The position numbers and the translations under genes were made by a program. DNA of 45,828 nucleotides from Deltaproteobacteria bacterium (GTDB lineage Bacteria; Myxococcota_A; Polyangia; Polyangiales; JADJMO01), in NCBI GenBank assembly GCA_025363655.1, contig JANYDK010000136.1:1-45828 (forward strand), in the 5' to 3' direction. Position 1 is the first letter of the stretch. The number at the start of each line of letters is the position of its first letter. The notes below the pieces were generated by a model. It was not told the DNA's origin and did not search any database. It saw only the letters and a program-made list of their open reading frames with translations. Shown here in pieces: positions 8,284 to 16,650 of this stretch.

Positions 8284-9897
8284 GTGAAGGCGCCCATCTT
8301 TCAATTCAACGAGCAGCGTGAGGAGCTCGTGCAGTCGGTCGTCGATCGCGTCGTCGCCGAAGCGCGCGATCCGATGCTCCTGCTCAACGACGCGGCCTAT
8401 CACGAGATCCGTCGCCTCGAGTCGAGTCACGATCGCGATGAGCTCGGCCGCTGGAGACGCATCGCGCGGAGCATCGGCGGGCTCGACGCCAGCGGCGCGG
8501 TCGAGCTCCTGCGCGAGACCGTCAGCTATCACGCGCGCGACGTCGCCGGCAATTTCGATCGACGCGTCTACACGCTCGCGTCGCGGGTCGCGCCGGCCGG
8601 TCTCTCGGTGCTCCTCAGCCCGCACGTCGTGCTCGAGCGATCGATCCTCGAGGTGCTGCAAGGCGAAGGGCTGGCCGATCGCATCTGGACCTCGGGACCG
8701 ATCGAGCGCATCCGGCGCCTCGCCGAGATCGGCACGCTCGTCTACGTGCCTACGCACCTCTCGAACCTCGACAGCCCCGTCTTCGCCTACGCGCTGCTGT
8801 CCTCGCGCCTGCCACCGGTCACCTACGGGGCCGGCAAGAACCTCTTCACCAACCCGGTGCTGTCGTTCTTCATGCGAAACCTCGGCGCGTACCGCGTCGA
8901 TCGTCGCCTCAAGCACGAGCTCTACAAGCAGGTCCTCAAGACCTACTCCTGCATGCTCATCGAGCGGGGCTTCCATAGCCTATTTTTCCCGGGTGGAACG
9001 CGTTCACGCAGTGGCGGCGTCGAGCGCAAGCTCAAGCTCGGACTCGCGGGCACCGGGCTCGAAGCGTTCGTCCGCACGCGCCTCCCGAAGCGCCCTGTGG
9101 GTGCTGGCGCCGTCTCGCGGCAGGTGTTCTTCGTCCCCGCGACCATCAACTACATGCTGACGCTCGAGGCCGAGACGCTGATCGACGATCACCTCAAGGA
9201 GGCGGGCAAGGCGCGCTACATCATCGAAGACGACGAGTCGACGCGCATCGGCCGCATCACCTCCCTCGCGCGCAAGCTGATGCAGATGGAGGGGAGCTGC
9301 GCGGTGCGCTTCAGCGATCCGGTCGACTGCTTCGGCAACGTCGTCGACGACGAAGGGCGCTCGTACGACCGGCGAGGGCGTCGCGTCGATGCCTCCACCT
9401 TCGTCGAGTCCATCGCCGACGGCGAGGTCGTGATGGACGCAGCACGCGACGTCCAATACACGCGCGAGCTCGGCGACGTCGTCATCGACGCTTACCTTCG
9501 CGACACCATCGCGATGCCGACCCACGTGGTGGCGACCGCCGCGTTCGCTCGTCTCCGCGCACACGCTCGAAGCAGCGACGATCTCTTCGCGCTGGTGCGT
9601 CGTCGGGACGAGGTCGTAGTCCCTTATCGCGAGCTCATCGCCGAGATCCAGTCGACCCAAGCGCGGCTCCTCGAGCTCGAAAAGGCGGAAAAAATAGTGC
9701 TCGCGCCCGCCGTGCGAGGAGCGACTGCGGAGGAGCTGCTTCGCGACGCCGAACGCGCGCTCAACGGCTACCACACGTCACCGGTGCTCAGGTCGCGCGA
9801 CTCGGGCGTCGCCCTCCTCGATCCGAAGGTGCTCCTCTACTACCAGAATCGACTCGCCGCGCACGGTCTGGCGTGGGCCGGAGGAACGTCGCGATGA
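8284..9897 (+). CDS. Glycerol-3-phosphate/lysophosphatidate acyltransferase-like protein (PlsB/PlsC superfamily)
   Basis: A 537-residue LPLAT-superfamily protein, larger than PlsC and nearer to PlsB-type enzymes, which transfer an acyl group to glycerol-3-phosphate or a lysophospholipid at the inner membrane. Motif I is the H-x4-D of VPTHLSNLDSP (about residues 157-167), motif II is LGAYRVDRRL, and motif III is LFFPGGTRSRSGGVERKLK, where the usual acidic residue of the F-x-E-G-T/G-R motif is Gly. A later VFFVPATINYM fits motif IV. The start is GTG 8284, giving MKAPIFQF; there is no ATG alternative. The C-terminal 200 residues look helical and are not recognised. The stop overlaps the start of the GpsA-like gene (ATGA), making a coupled lipid-metabolism pair. 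Confidence 0.82.
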   Translation: MKAPIFQFNEQREELVQSVVDRVVAEARDPMLLLNDAAYHEIRRLESSHDRDELGRWRRIARSIGGLDASGAVELLRETVSYHARDVAGNFDRRVYTLASRVAPAGLSVLLSPHVVLERSILEVLQGEGLADRIWTSGPIERIRRLAEIGTLVYVPTHLSNLDSPVFAYALLSSRLPPVTYGAGKNLFTNPVLSFFMRNLGAYRVDRRLKHELYKQVLKTYSCMLIERGFHSLFFPGGTRSRSGGVERKLKLGLAGTGLEAFVRTRLPKRPVGAGAVSRQVFFVPATINYMLTLEAETLIDDHLKEAGKARYIIEDDESTRIGRITSLARKLMQMEGSCAVRFSDPVDCFGNVVDDEGRSYDRRGRRVDASTFVESIADGEVVMDAARDVQYTRELGDVVIDAYLRDTIAMPTHVVATAAFARLRAHARSSDDLFALVRRRDEVVVPYRELIAEIQSTQARLLELEKAEKIVLAPAVRGATAEELLRDAERALNGYHTSPVLRSRDSGVALLDPKVLLYYQNRLAAHGLAWAGGTSR

Positions 9898-10868
9898 GCC
9901 AGGAGCACACCAAGTCCAAGGTCGCCGTGATCGGCGGCGGCGCGTGGGGCATCGCGCTCGGAACTGCGGCGCAGAACACGGGGAGCGACGTCCTCGTCTA
10001 CTCGCGTCGTCCCGGGCACGTCGACGCTCATGGTCTGCGCGTGACCTCGTCGATCGCCGATGCCACCGCGCATGCGCGCCTGCTCGTGCTCGCGGTGCCG
10101 AGCGAGCACGTCCGCGGCATCGCCCGTGAGATCGGCGGGCTCATCGACGGACGCCACGCCATCGTCCACGGCGTGCGTGGCCTCGTCGGCGACGGTTCCG
10201 AAAGCGACGAATTGGTGCCCATTTCTGCGGTGTTGCGTGAAGAGACGCCGACGCGGCGCATCGGTGCCCTCGGCGGACCGGTGCTCACGCACGAGCTCGC
10301 CGCCGGTGCGCCGAGCATCATCGTCGTCGCCTCGCGCTATCCCGATGTCATCCACGTCGTCCGCGACGCCTTCGGTGCGCCGTCGCTCCGCATCTACGCC
10401 ACCGACGATCTCACCGGTCTCGAGTGGGCGTCGGCGCTCACGGGCATCCTCGCGGTCGCCGTCGGCTTCGCGCGTGGTGTCGGGCTCGGCGCCGGCCTCG
10501 TCTCCGCCTTCGTCACCCGCGCGGTGCACGAGGCCGCACGCATCGGTCACGCCGCCGGCGCCGAAGAGCGCACGTTCTTCGGTCTCAGCGGCTTCGGCGA
10601 CCTCCTCGCCGCCATCGCCGAGGAGTCACGACCAGAGGTGCGCCTCGGGGAGAGCGTCGCGCGCGGGGGCAGCGTCGACGACGCCATCGCCGGGGCCGGT
10701 CAACGCATCGAGGCCATCGAGCTCGCCCCACGGGTCGCCGCCTTCGCGAAAAAGCACCATGTTTCCGCGCCTATTTTCACCACCATCGCCCACGGCATCT
10801 TCGCCCGCAGGCCGGCCGCCGAGTTGGTGCAAGATCTCATGCTCGGACCGATCACCGGTCCGGCGTGA
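9894..10868 (+). CDS. GpsA-like NAD(P)-dependent glycerol-3-phosphate dehydrogenase homologue, catalytic lysines absent
   Basis: A 324-residue protein with the GpsA fold: Rossmann GxGxWG (VAVIGGGAWGIALG), LVLAVPSEHV, LGGPVLTHELAAGAP, and the C-terminal GLSGFGDLLAAI. The start is ATG 9894, supported by GGAGGA 8 nt upstream and an ATGA overlap with the acyltransferase. Compared with true GpsA, the lysine of the KGLE segment is Arg (GVRGLV), the catalytic lysine of the ALKNV motif is Thr (ALTGILAVAVG), the Asn of GANA is Gly, and the SRNRR motif reads SRPEV. The segment carrying RNxxYLP near the N-terminus is also missing. It probably binds NAD(P) but either uses another substrate or is inactive. 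A canonical gpsA should exist elsewhere in the genome. Confidence 0.8.
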   Translation: MSQEHTKSKVAVIGGGAWGIALGTAAQNTGSDVLVYSRRPGHVDAHGLRVTSSIADATAHARLLVLAVPSEHVRGIAREIGGLIDGRHAIVHGVRGLVGDGSESDELVPISAVLREETPTRRIGALGGPVLTHELAAGAPSIIVVASRYPDVIHVVRDAFGAPSLRIYATDDLTGLEWASALTGILAVAVGFARGVGLGAGLVSAFVTRAVHEAARIGHAAGAEERTFFGLSGFGDLLAAIAEESRPEVRLGESVARGGSVDDAIAGAGQRIEAIELAPRVAAFAKKHHVSAPIFTTIAHGIFARRPAAELVQDLMLGPITGPA

Positions 10869-10916
10869 ACGCATCGTCGGCCTTCCTTTCACGACGCGAC
10901 CGATCTATCTGAGAGC

Positions 10917-11696
10917 ATGACCGAGCTGGCCGCGCGCGCCGCCGTGGGCTTCCTCCGGCAGATCATCGCCGGCCGGCTCGACGTCGTCCGCGGGTGGCTC
11001 GCCCCCGACGTCACCATCGAAGATCCGCGCATCGGTCGCGTCTTCGCCAGCGGCATCGCCAAGCACCTCGACACGCAGCACTATTGGCTCGCCAGCGTCG
11101 GCGCCACCGTCGAGCCCATCGGCTGCACCGGCGAGAGCGGCCGGGCGGTCGCCGAGCAAATCCTCCACCTCGGCTTCGTCACCATCCACCTCGCGATCGC
11201 CACCGACGAAGGTCCGCAAGGCGTGCGTTCGATTCGCCTTTATCAGAGCAACCTCCCTCTCGCCGGGCAGCACGCCGGCGCACGGCCGCCGATGCTCCCC
11301 GCGCGCTCGTTCGCGTTGCATGGCGCCGTCGGCGATCACCTCGGAGCCCTCGCGCAAGGCGATCTCGAGCGTGCGCTCGGCGCCTTCGAAGACGACGCGA
11401 TCGTCGTCGAACCGAGCGGCGGCGCGGCGATGTACAGCGGTCTCGACGAGATTCGCTACTACTACTCGGCGATCCTCGCCCAAGGCGGCGTGCCGCTCGA
11501 GCCTTGCACGGTCACCGACGACGGCGTCGGCTGCGCCATCGAATACAACGTCCACCGATGGGGCCCCCACTCCATCCCCGCGCAGGCTGGGGTGATGGTC
11601 TATCAGCGCGGGCTCACCGGCCGCATCGCCAACTTGCGCATGTACGACGACATCGACGCGCCACTCGGTCGCAGCGCTCCGCCGCCTGCCCGCTGA
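10917..11696 (+). CDS. Tandem NTF2-like / SnoaL-like domain protein
   Basis: A 259-residue soluble protein made of two related alpha+beta barrel halves. The first half (residues about 1-115) has FLRQIIAGRLDVVRGWLAPDVTIEDPRIG, and the second (about 135-250) has GDLERALGAFEDDAIVVEPSGG followed by YYSAIL and a strand RIANLRMYDDI. The motif of a helix, then 'D-l-e-r-al-a-F-a-dDAvv-ep', is characteristic of the NTF2/SnoaL/ketosteroid-isomerase-like superfamily. These proteins bind small hydrophobic ligands or act as isomerases or hydratases, and the fold alone does not tell which. There is no signal peptide. The start is ATG 10917, 48 bp after the GpsA-like gene, so it may belong to the same transcript. 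It converges on yhbY. Confidence 0.75.
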   Translation: MTELAARAAVGFLRQIIAGRLDVVRGWLAPDVTIEDPRIGRVFASGIAKHLDTQHYWLASVGATVEPIGCTGESGRAVAEQILHLGFVTIHLAIATDEGPQGVRSIRLYQSNLPLAGQHAGARPPMLPARSFALHGAVGDHLGALAQGDLERALGAFEDDAIVVEPSGGAAMYSGLDEIRYYYSAILAQGGVPLEPCTVTDDGVGCAIEYNVHRWGPHSIPAQAGVMVYQRGLTGRIANLRMYDDIDAPLGRSAPPPAR

Positions 11697-11715
11697 ACAG
11701 GAAAGCTCCGGCCGG

Positions 11716-12066
11716 CTACTCTTCTTCGTCTTCGTCGAACGCGTTCGAGGCTGGCTTGGGCGGCGTGTAACCCTTCGGGACCTTGATGGTCGGCTTCTTC
11801 GGGCGAGGCCGATAGAGCACGACGATGCGCCCGATGACCTGCGCGACCTCGCTGGCGGTGTGCGAGGCGAGCTTGGCGGCGATGATTTTTCGTTCGACCG
11901 AACCGTCGGCGAGGAGCTTCACCTTGATGAGCTCGTGATCGTTCAGCGCGCGATCGACCGCGCCGAGGAGATCTTTCGTCACGCCGTCTTTGCCGACCTG
12001 GACGACCGGGTCGAGAGGGTGCGCGAGCGAGCGGAGGTAGCGGGCGGCAGCGCCGGTGAGCGGCAT
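11716..12066 (-). CDS. yhbY: YhbY/CRM-domain RNA-binding protein
   Basis: A 116-residue CRM-domain protein of the YhbY (Las-like) family, which associates with precursors of the large ribosomal subunit. The fold marks are LTGAAARYLRSLAHPLDPVVQVGKDGVT (residues about 3-30), ALNDHELIKVKLL (about 40-52), and the following AKLASHTASEVAQVIGRIVVLYRP. The GxxG-like loop is VGKDG. The C-terminus adds a Lys/Pro linker and an acidic EDEEE tail. The start is ATG 12066: codons further upstream in this frame cross into uvrA and do not resemble the family. It follows uvrA by 44 bp at the end of the ribA-sctQ-uvrA run and converges with the NTF2-like gene. Confidence 0.9.
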   Translation of the reverse strand: MPLTGAAARYLRSLAHPLDPVVQVGKDGVTKDLLGAVDRALNDHELIKVKLLADGSVERKIIAAKLASHTASEVAQVIGRIVVLYRPRPKKPTIKVPKGYTPPKPASNAFDEDEEE

Positions 12067-12110
12067 CGCGAGAGACGTAGCACTGGTCGGCGAAGGCGCC
12101 CACCGTGAAA

Positions 12111-14969
12111 CTAGAGCTCGGCCGCGAGGTACGGTGCAGTGGGGCTCGCGCTCTTCGCCACCTCTTCCGGCGTGCCGGACGCGACGATCGTGCCGCCATC
12201 GCTGCCGGAGCCTGGTCCGAGGTCGATCACCCAGTCGCAGCACGCGGCCAGCGCCATGTCGTGCTCGACGACGAGGACGCTGCTTCCCTGATCACGCAGC
12301 GCGGTGAGTGAGCCGAGGAGCACCGCGACGTCGCTCGGATGAAGACCGATGGTCGGCTCGTCGAGCGTGACGATCGTCTGTGGTCCGCCGCGTCGCGCGA
12401 GCTCGCGACCGAGCTTCACGCGTTGTGCCTCGCCGCCGGAGAGCGTCGTCGCCCGCTGGCCGAGCGGCAAATACCCGAGGCCGACCGCACGGAGCGCAGC
12501 GAGCCGTTCGCGGATCGGCGTCACCACTTCGAAGAGCACGTGCGCATCGTCGACGCTCATGGCGAGGACGTCGGCGATGGAGTGACCGCGATAACGGACC
12601 TCGAGCGTCGCGCGATCGAAGCGGGCACCTTGGCAGGCATCACAGGTGACGAAGACGTCGGGGAGGAAGGTCATGAGGATGCGGCGCACCCCTTGGCCAC
12701 GACACTCTTCGCAGCGTCCGCCCTTCACGTTGGTGGAGAAGCGCGATGCCTTGTAGCCACGCGTCGCCGCGAGCGGCATCGTCGCGAACCAATCACGGAG
12801 CCGTGGCATCAGCTCGACGTAGCTGGCCGGCGTCGAGCGCAACGTGCGTCCGAGCGGCGTCGCGTCGACGCTGACGAACTCCTCGAGGCTCGCTGCTCCT
12901 TCGATCGAACGAAGGCTCGGCAAGACGGCGCCGCGCGATCGCAGCGCAGGGAGCAGCGTGCCCTCGACGAGCGACGATTTGCCGCTGCCGCTCGGCCCGG
13001 TGATGGCGACGAGGAGCCCGAGCGGGATGTCGACGTCGACGCCGCGGAGGTTGTGCAACGAGGCCCCGCGCAACTGGAGCATTCGGCTTGGATCGGGCCG
13101 TTTCCGCTCGGGCTTCGGCATTCGCGCGGCACGCGAGAGCCACGGCCCGGTGACGCTCGCGGGGTTCGACGACACGTCGGCGACGCTGCCTTGCGCGACG
13201 AGGCGTCCGCCCTTCTTGCCGGCGCCGACGCCGACGTCGACGACGTGATCGACGGCGCGCAGCAACTGCAAATCGTGATCGACGACGATGACGCAGCTGC
13301 CGTGCGCGCGGAGCTTTTTCACGGCCTCGCCGAGGCGCGCGACGTCGATCGGGTGCAGTCCCGCCGTCGGTTCGTCGAGAATGTAGAGGACTCCTTCGAG
13401 CGTCGAGGCGAGCTGCGTCGAGAGCCTCGCCCGCGCCGCTTCGCCGCCGCTGAGCGAGTCGAAGCGCCGATCGATGGTCAGGTACCGAAGGCCGATTTCT
13501 TCGAGAAAACGCAGGCGATCGTCGATGCCGACGAGGAGTGGCTGAAAGATGGCAGTGTGCTCGTCGCTGGCGCGTACATGTGCGTCGCCGAGCATCCGGA
13601 CGAAATCGCGCGCGCTCGGAACGTTCATCGCCGTGACGTCGGCGATCGACTTGCCGTGCAAGGTGACCGCGAGCGCTTCGACGCGAAGACGAGCGCCCTT
13701 GCACGTCGCGCACGGCCTTGGCTCGCACAGCGCACCGAGGTGCTCGGCGTCGAGCGCGCCTTCGTCTTCGGCCTCTTCCGCGGCCGCGCGGAGCTGCCTC
13801 GCAATCCACGGGAAGACGCCTTCGTAGGCGACCGAGCCGCCACGTCCGGCGCGGAGCGAGGAGCCTTCGAGTAGATCGCGGCGCGTACCCTCGTCGAGCT
13901 CGGCGAATGCGACGTCGGGCTTCACCTTGAGCGAAGTCACCGCCCGCTTGAGCTCGACGGCATGAGCGACCGACGTCGGCGCACCCCAGGCGACGATCGC
14001 CCCTTCCCGCAAGGTCTTTCGCGGATCGGGGACCACGCGCGCGATCGTCGGGGTCAGCTTCTCGCCGAGGCCGTCGCACGTCGGACAGGCGCCGTGCGGG
14101 CTGTTGAAGGAGAAGAGCGCCGGCGTCACCTCGGGGAAAGTGACGTCGTCTTTCTCGCAGGCGAAGCGCTCCGAGTGCCACGAACGGTCGATGCCAGCGC
14201 TCGTCTCGGCGAGCACGATCATCCGACCTTTGCCGGTACGGAGCGCGAGCTCGATCGAATCGGTCGCGCGAGCCCGCGTCGCCTCCCCGTCGGCTTTGAT
14301 CACCAGACGATCGATGACGACGTCGAGATCATGCTCGGGCTTGGGGAACGATTTCTCGTCGAGCGCCGTCGTCTCGTCGAGGCCGACGAGCTGCCCGTCG
14401 ACGAACGCGCGCGCGAAGCCGTCCTTGCGCAACGCCTCCAGCTCCGACGACAAATCGCCCTGTTTTTTGCGAATGATTGGCGCAAGCAGCTGCACGCGCG
14501 CACCTTCACCGAGCGCGAGGACGAAGTCGACGATGCGCGTCGGCGTCTCGGCGCGGATGCGCTCACCACACACCGGACAGTGCGGCTCGCCGACGCGTGC
14601 ATAGAGGAGGCGCAGGTGATCGGCGATCTCGGTCACGGTGCCGAGCGTCGAACGAGGCGAGCGCGCGGTGCGCTCCTGGGCGACGGCGATGGCCGCGGAG
14701 AGCCCCTCGACGAGATCGACGTCGGGCCTCGGCAATCGCGAGAGACCGCGCCGCTCGGCGGTGGAGAGCGCTTCGACGTAGCGACGCTGCGCTTCGGCGT
14801 AGATGGTGTCGAACGCCAGCGACGACTTGCCGGCGCCGCTCGGGCCGGTGATCGCGACCAAGGCATCGACCGGGATGTCGACGTCGATCGCCTGCAAATT
14901 ATGGGTGCGCGCGCCACGGACGCGAATCACGCGGAGCCGCGGCGCATTCGCTTCGCTCATCAGGCTCAT
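12111..14969 (-). CDS. uvrA: Excinuclease ABC subunit A (UvrA family)
   Basis: A 952-residue UvrA, the dimeric ATPase that finds bulky DNA damage and loads UvrB in nucleotide excision repair. It has two complete ABC ATPase halves: Walker [10 protein letters not shown] at residues 42-50 and GPSGSGKSS in the second half, with signatures [12 protein letters not shown] and [12 protein letters not shown] and Walker [12 protein letters not shown] and [10 protein letters not shown]. The zinc-module cysteines are present ([24 protein letters not shown] with CDACQGARF), and the UvrB-binding insert is present ([13 protein letters not shown]). Some usually invariant stretches differ: the typical YARQFL after Walker A is replaced by TAERRGLS, and IDQSPIGRTPRS by [12 protein letters not shown], so this may be a paralogue. 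ATG 14969 overlaps the aminotransferase stop (ATGA). Confidence 0.9.
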   Translation of the reverse strand: MSLMSEANAPRLRVIRVRGARTHNLQAIDVDIPVDALVAITGPSGAGKSSLAFDTIYAEAQRRYVEALSTAERRGLSRLPRPDVDLVEGLSAAIAVAQERTARSPRSTLGTVTEIADHLRLLYARVGEPHCPVCGERIRAETPTRIVDFVLALGEGARVQLLAPIIRKKQGDLSSELEALRKDGFARAFVDGQLVGLDETTALDEKSFPKPEHDLDVVIDRLVIKADGEATRARATDSIELALRTGKGRMIVLAETSAGIDRSWHSERFACEKDDVTFPEVTPALFSFNSPHGACPTCDGLGEKLTPTIARVVPDPRKTLREGAIVAWGAPTSVAHAVELKRAVTSLKVKPDVAFAELDEGTRRDLLEGSSLRAGRGGSVAYEGVFPWIARQLRAAAEEAEDEGALDAEHLGALCEPRPCATCKGARLRVEALAVTLHGKSIADVTAMNVPSARDFVRMLGDAHVRASDEHTAIFQPLLVGIDDRLRFLEEIGLRYLTIDRRFDSLSGGEAARARLSTQLASTLEGVLYILDEPTAGLHPIDVARLGEAVKKLRAHGSCVIVVDHDLQLLRAVDHVVDVGVGAGKKGGRLVAQGSVADVSSNPASVTGPWLSRAARMPKPERKRPDPSRMLQLRGASLHNLRGVDVDIPLGLLVAITGPSGSGKSSLVEGTLLPALRSRGAVLPSLRSIEGAASLEEFVSVDATPLGRTLRSTPASYVELMPRLRDWFATMPLAATRGYKASRFSTNVKGGRCEECRGQGVRRILMTFLPDVFVTCDACQGARFDRATLEVRYRGHSIADVLAMSVDDAHVLFEVVTPIRERLAALRAVGLGYLPLGQRATTLSGGEAQRVKLGRELARRGGPQTIVTLDEPTIGLHPSDVAVLLGSLTALRDQGSSVLVVEHDMALAACCDWVIDLGPGSGSDGGTIVASGTPEEVAKSASPTAPYLAAEL

Positions 14970-16054
14970 CGATCGAGGGCCCGACCGAGCCGCACGAGAC
15001 CTTCGGTCAGGACCTCTTCGGAGAGTGCGCCGTACCGCAGGCGGAACCCCGACGGCTCGCGGAAGAAGCTTCCCGGTGCGACGATGACCTGCTCGTCGAC
15101 GACCGCACGTTCGATGATCGGGCGGAGGTCGACGCCTCGATCGTCTCGGACGAAGCCGAAGATCGAGCCAGTCACGGCAGTGAACGAGAGACGCGGACGT
15201 CGCTTCACGAACTCGACGACCTGGGCGATGCGCGCCGTATCGTTCGCGCGTCGCTCGCGGCTCATCGCGTGGAGCTTGCCGATGCGTTCGATCGCGAGCG
15301 CGCCGATGTGCGAGAGGGCCGCCGAAGTGTCGCCGACTGTGTGCAAAACACCCTGAAAAACCTGACGTGCGACGTCTTCTTGCGCGAGCACCCATCCAGC
15401 ACGCGCCCAACCGAGGCCGTAGACCTTGGTGAGCGACGACGTGACGATGACGTTGTCCGCCAGGTGAAATGCAGTGCGTCCGCGCGCGTCTTCGTAGTCG
15501 ACGAGGTCACGATAGACCTCGTCGACGAGCAGCCGTGCGCCGGCGTCTCGTGCGAGCTCGGCCACCGCGCGGATCGTCGCGTCGTCGGCATAGGCTCCGG
15601 TCGGATTGTGGAGGTTGCTGACGACGACCAGCTTGGTCTTCGGCGTCATCGCGCGCGCGACGCTCACCGGATCGAGCGGCGCACCGGCGGCGAGGTCACG
15701 CGTGAAGTACACGACCCGCGCGCCCAGACCTTCGGCGACGCGGACGAGCGGCTCGTAGCAAGGAGACTCGACGAGCACGTCGTCGCCCGGAGAGAGCAGC
15801 GCCGCATAGACGCAGAAATTCCCGTGCGTCGTACCGAGCGTGGGGACCACCTGCCCGACGTCGACGCCGAAGCGTCGAGCGATCGCTCCCGTCAGCCCTG
15901 CCGATGGACGCGTATGCGTGACCTCCGCGAGCAGCTCGTCGCTCGTCCCGATGGCGTCGGCGCGTAGCGTGGGCATGCCGCTGGTGGCGAGATCGAAGCG
16001 GGCCTGGGGGTATTGTGCGATGGCCCAATCGAGGTAGGCGAGGGGAGGGAGCAT
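14966..16054 (-). CDS. PLP-dependent aminotransferase, class I/II
   Basis: A 362-residue fold-type-I pyridoxal-phosphate enzyme. It shows the phosphate/cofactor region GTTHGNFCVYAALLSPGDDVLVESPCYEP, the substrate and ring contacts SNLHNPTGAY, the Asp/Tyr pair LLVDEVYRDL, the Schiff-base lysine in SSLTKVYGLGWARAGWVL, and the C-terminal Arg in FRLRYG that would bind a substrate carboxylate. The amino-acid substrate cannot be read from sequence; it resembles bacterial aspartate/aromatic or MalY-type aminotransferases. The start is ATG 16054, which shares one base with the stop of the upstream lipoprotein (TGATG), while its own stop overlaps the uvrA start. Coupling to both neighbours is therefore likely. 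Confidence 0.88.
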   Translation of the reverse strand: MLPPLAYLDWAIAQYPQARFDLATSGMPTLRADAIGTSDELLAEVTHTRPSAGLTGAIARRFGVDVGQVVPTLGTTHGNFCVYAALLSPGDDVLVESPCYEPLVRVAEGLGARVVYFTRDLAAGAPLDPVSVARAMTPKTKLVVVSNLHNPTGAYADDATIRAVAELARDAGARLLVDEVYRDLVDYEDARGRTAFHLADNVIVTSSLTKVYGLGWARAGWVLAQEDVARQVFQGVLHTVGDTSAALSHIGALAIERIGKLHAMSRERRANDTARIAQVVEFVKRRPRLSFTAVTGSIFGFVRDDRGVDLRPIIERAVVDEQVIVAPGSFFREPSGFRLRYGALSEEVLTEGLVRLGRALDR

Positions 16055-16650
16055 CACTTCTTCCTCAGCGTGAAGGTCGCCTCGCGGACGACGTGTCCGT
16101 TGTCGCTGCTCGCGCGCAACGCTCCGGTCACCGTGCGCGCATCTCCACTTCCCTGCACGTCGGCGAGGAGCGTGCCCCACATTGCTGGGCTCGCCGTCGG
16201 ATCGGGCGTCGCTTGCGCGGTGAGACGCGTGCCCTCGAGCATGCCGTGCAACTTGAGCGTGCCGAGCGCTCCCGTCGATTCACCGGTGACCTCGCCATCG
16301 CCCGCCGGCAAGACGAAGCTGAGCGTGCCAGGGCCGAGCAAGCCAGACTCTTCGTTCTCGAAGGGCGGCGCGCTGTCGGGCGTCTGCACAGCGGCAGCTT
16401 TCGAGTCGTAGCTTCCGGTGAAGGTCGCCGTCGCTGTCGCCGTCTCTGCGCCCTTCGCGCTCGCCGACCCGCTCGCTGGCGCAGGCACGTTGCTCGAGCC
16501 GTTCGCGTTCGATGCGCTGCTCGATGTGCCGCTCGAGTTCCCGCCCGACGGACCTCCGCCCTTCTCGCCCTTGCACGCGAGGTCGCCCGTGATCCACGCG
16601 AAGGCCATGAAAACGAGACCGTTCGCGATCCGACGTTTCGCTCCGCTCAC
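16054..16650 (-). CDS. Lipoprotein of unknown function with Ser/Gly/Ala linker
   Basis: A 198-residue exported protein, not recognised. A basic N-terminus and hydrophobic segment end in a lipobox (TGDLAC, Cys near residue 26). Next is a long Ser/Gly/Asn/Ala linker (residues about 30-70), then a compact beta-rich domain containing TATATFTGSYDSK, GTLSFVLPAGDGEVTGES, GMLEGTRLTAQATPDP and ending REATFTLRKK. This alternating-strand pattern suggests a small beta-sandwich or barrel exposed in the periplasm. The GTG start (16650) overlaps the sctQ stop (GTGA), and the stop overlaps the aminotransferase start. Its place right after a type III secretion gene suggests an envelope role, but I find no secretin or pilotin motif. 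Confidence 0.65.
   Translation of the reverse strand: MSGAKRRIANGLVFMAFAWITGDLACKGEKGGGPSGGNSSGTSSSASNANGSSNVPAPASGSASAKGAETATATATFTGSYDSKAAAVQTPDSAPPFENEESGLLGPGTLSFVLPAGDGEVTGESTGALGTLKLHGMLEGTRLTAQATPDPTASPAMWGTLLADVQGSGDARTVTGALRASSDNGHVVREATFTLRKK

Noticed and set aside
12339-15356. Long open frames on the plus strand antisense to uvrA (more than 450 codons)
   Set aside because: They are rich in Arg/Asp/Glu/Ala with no domain pattern, as expected for the opposite strand of GC-rich genes. uvrA on the minus strand has a complete set of motifs.
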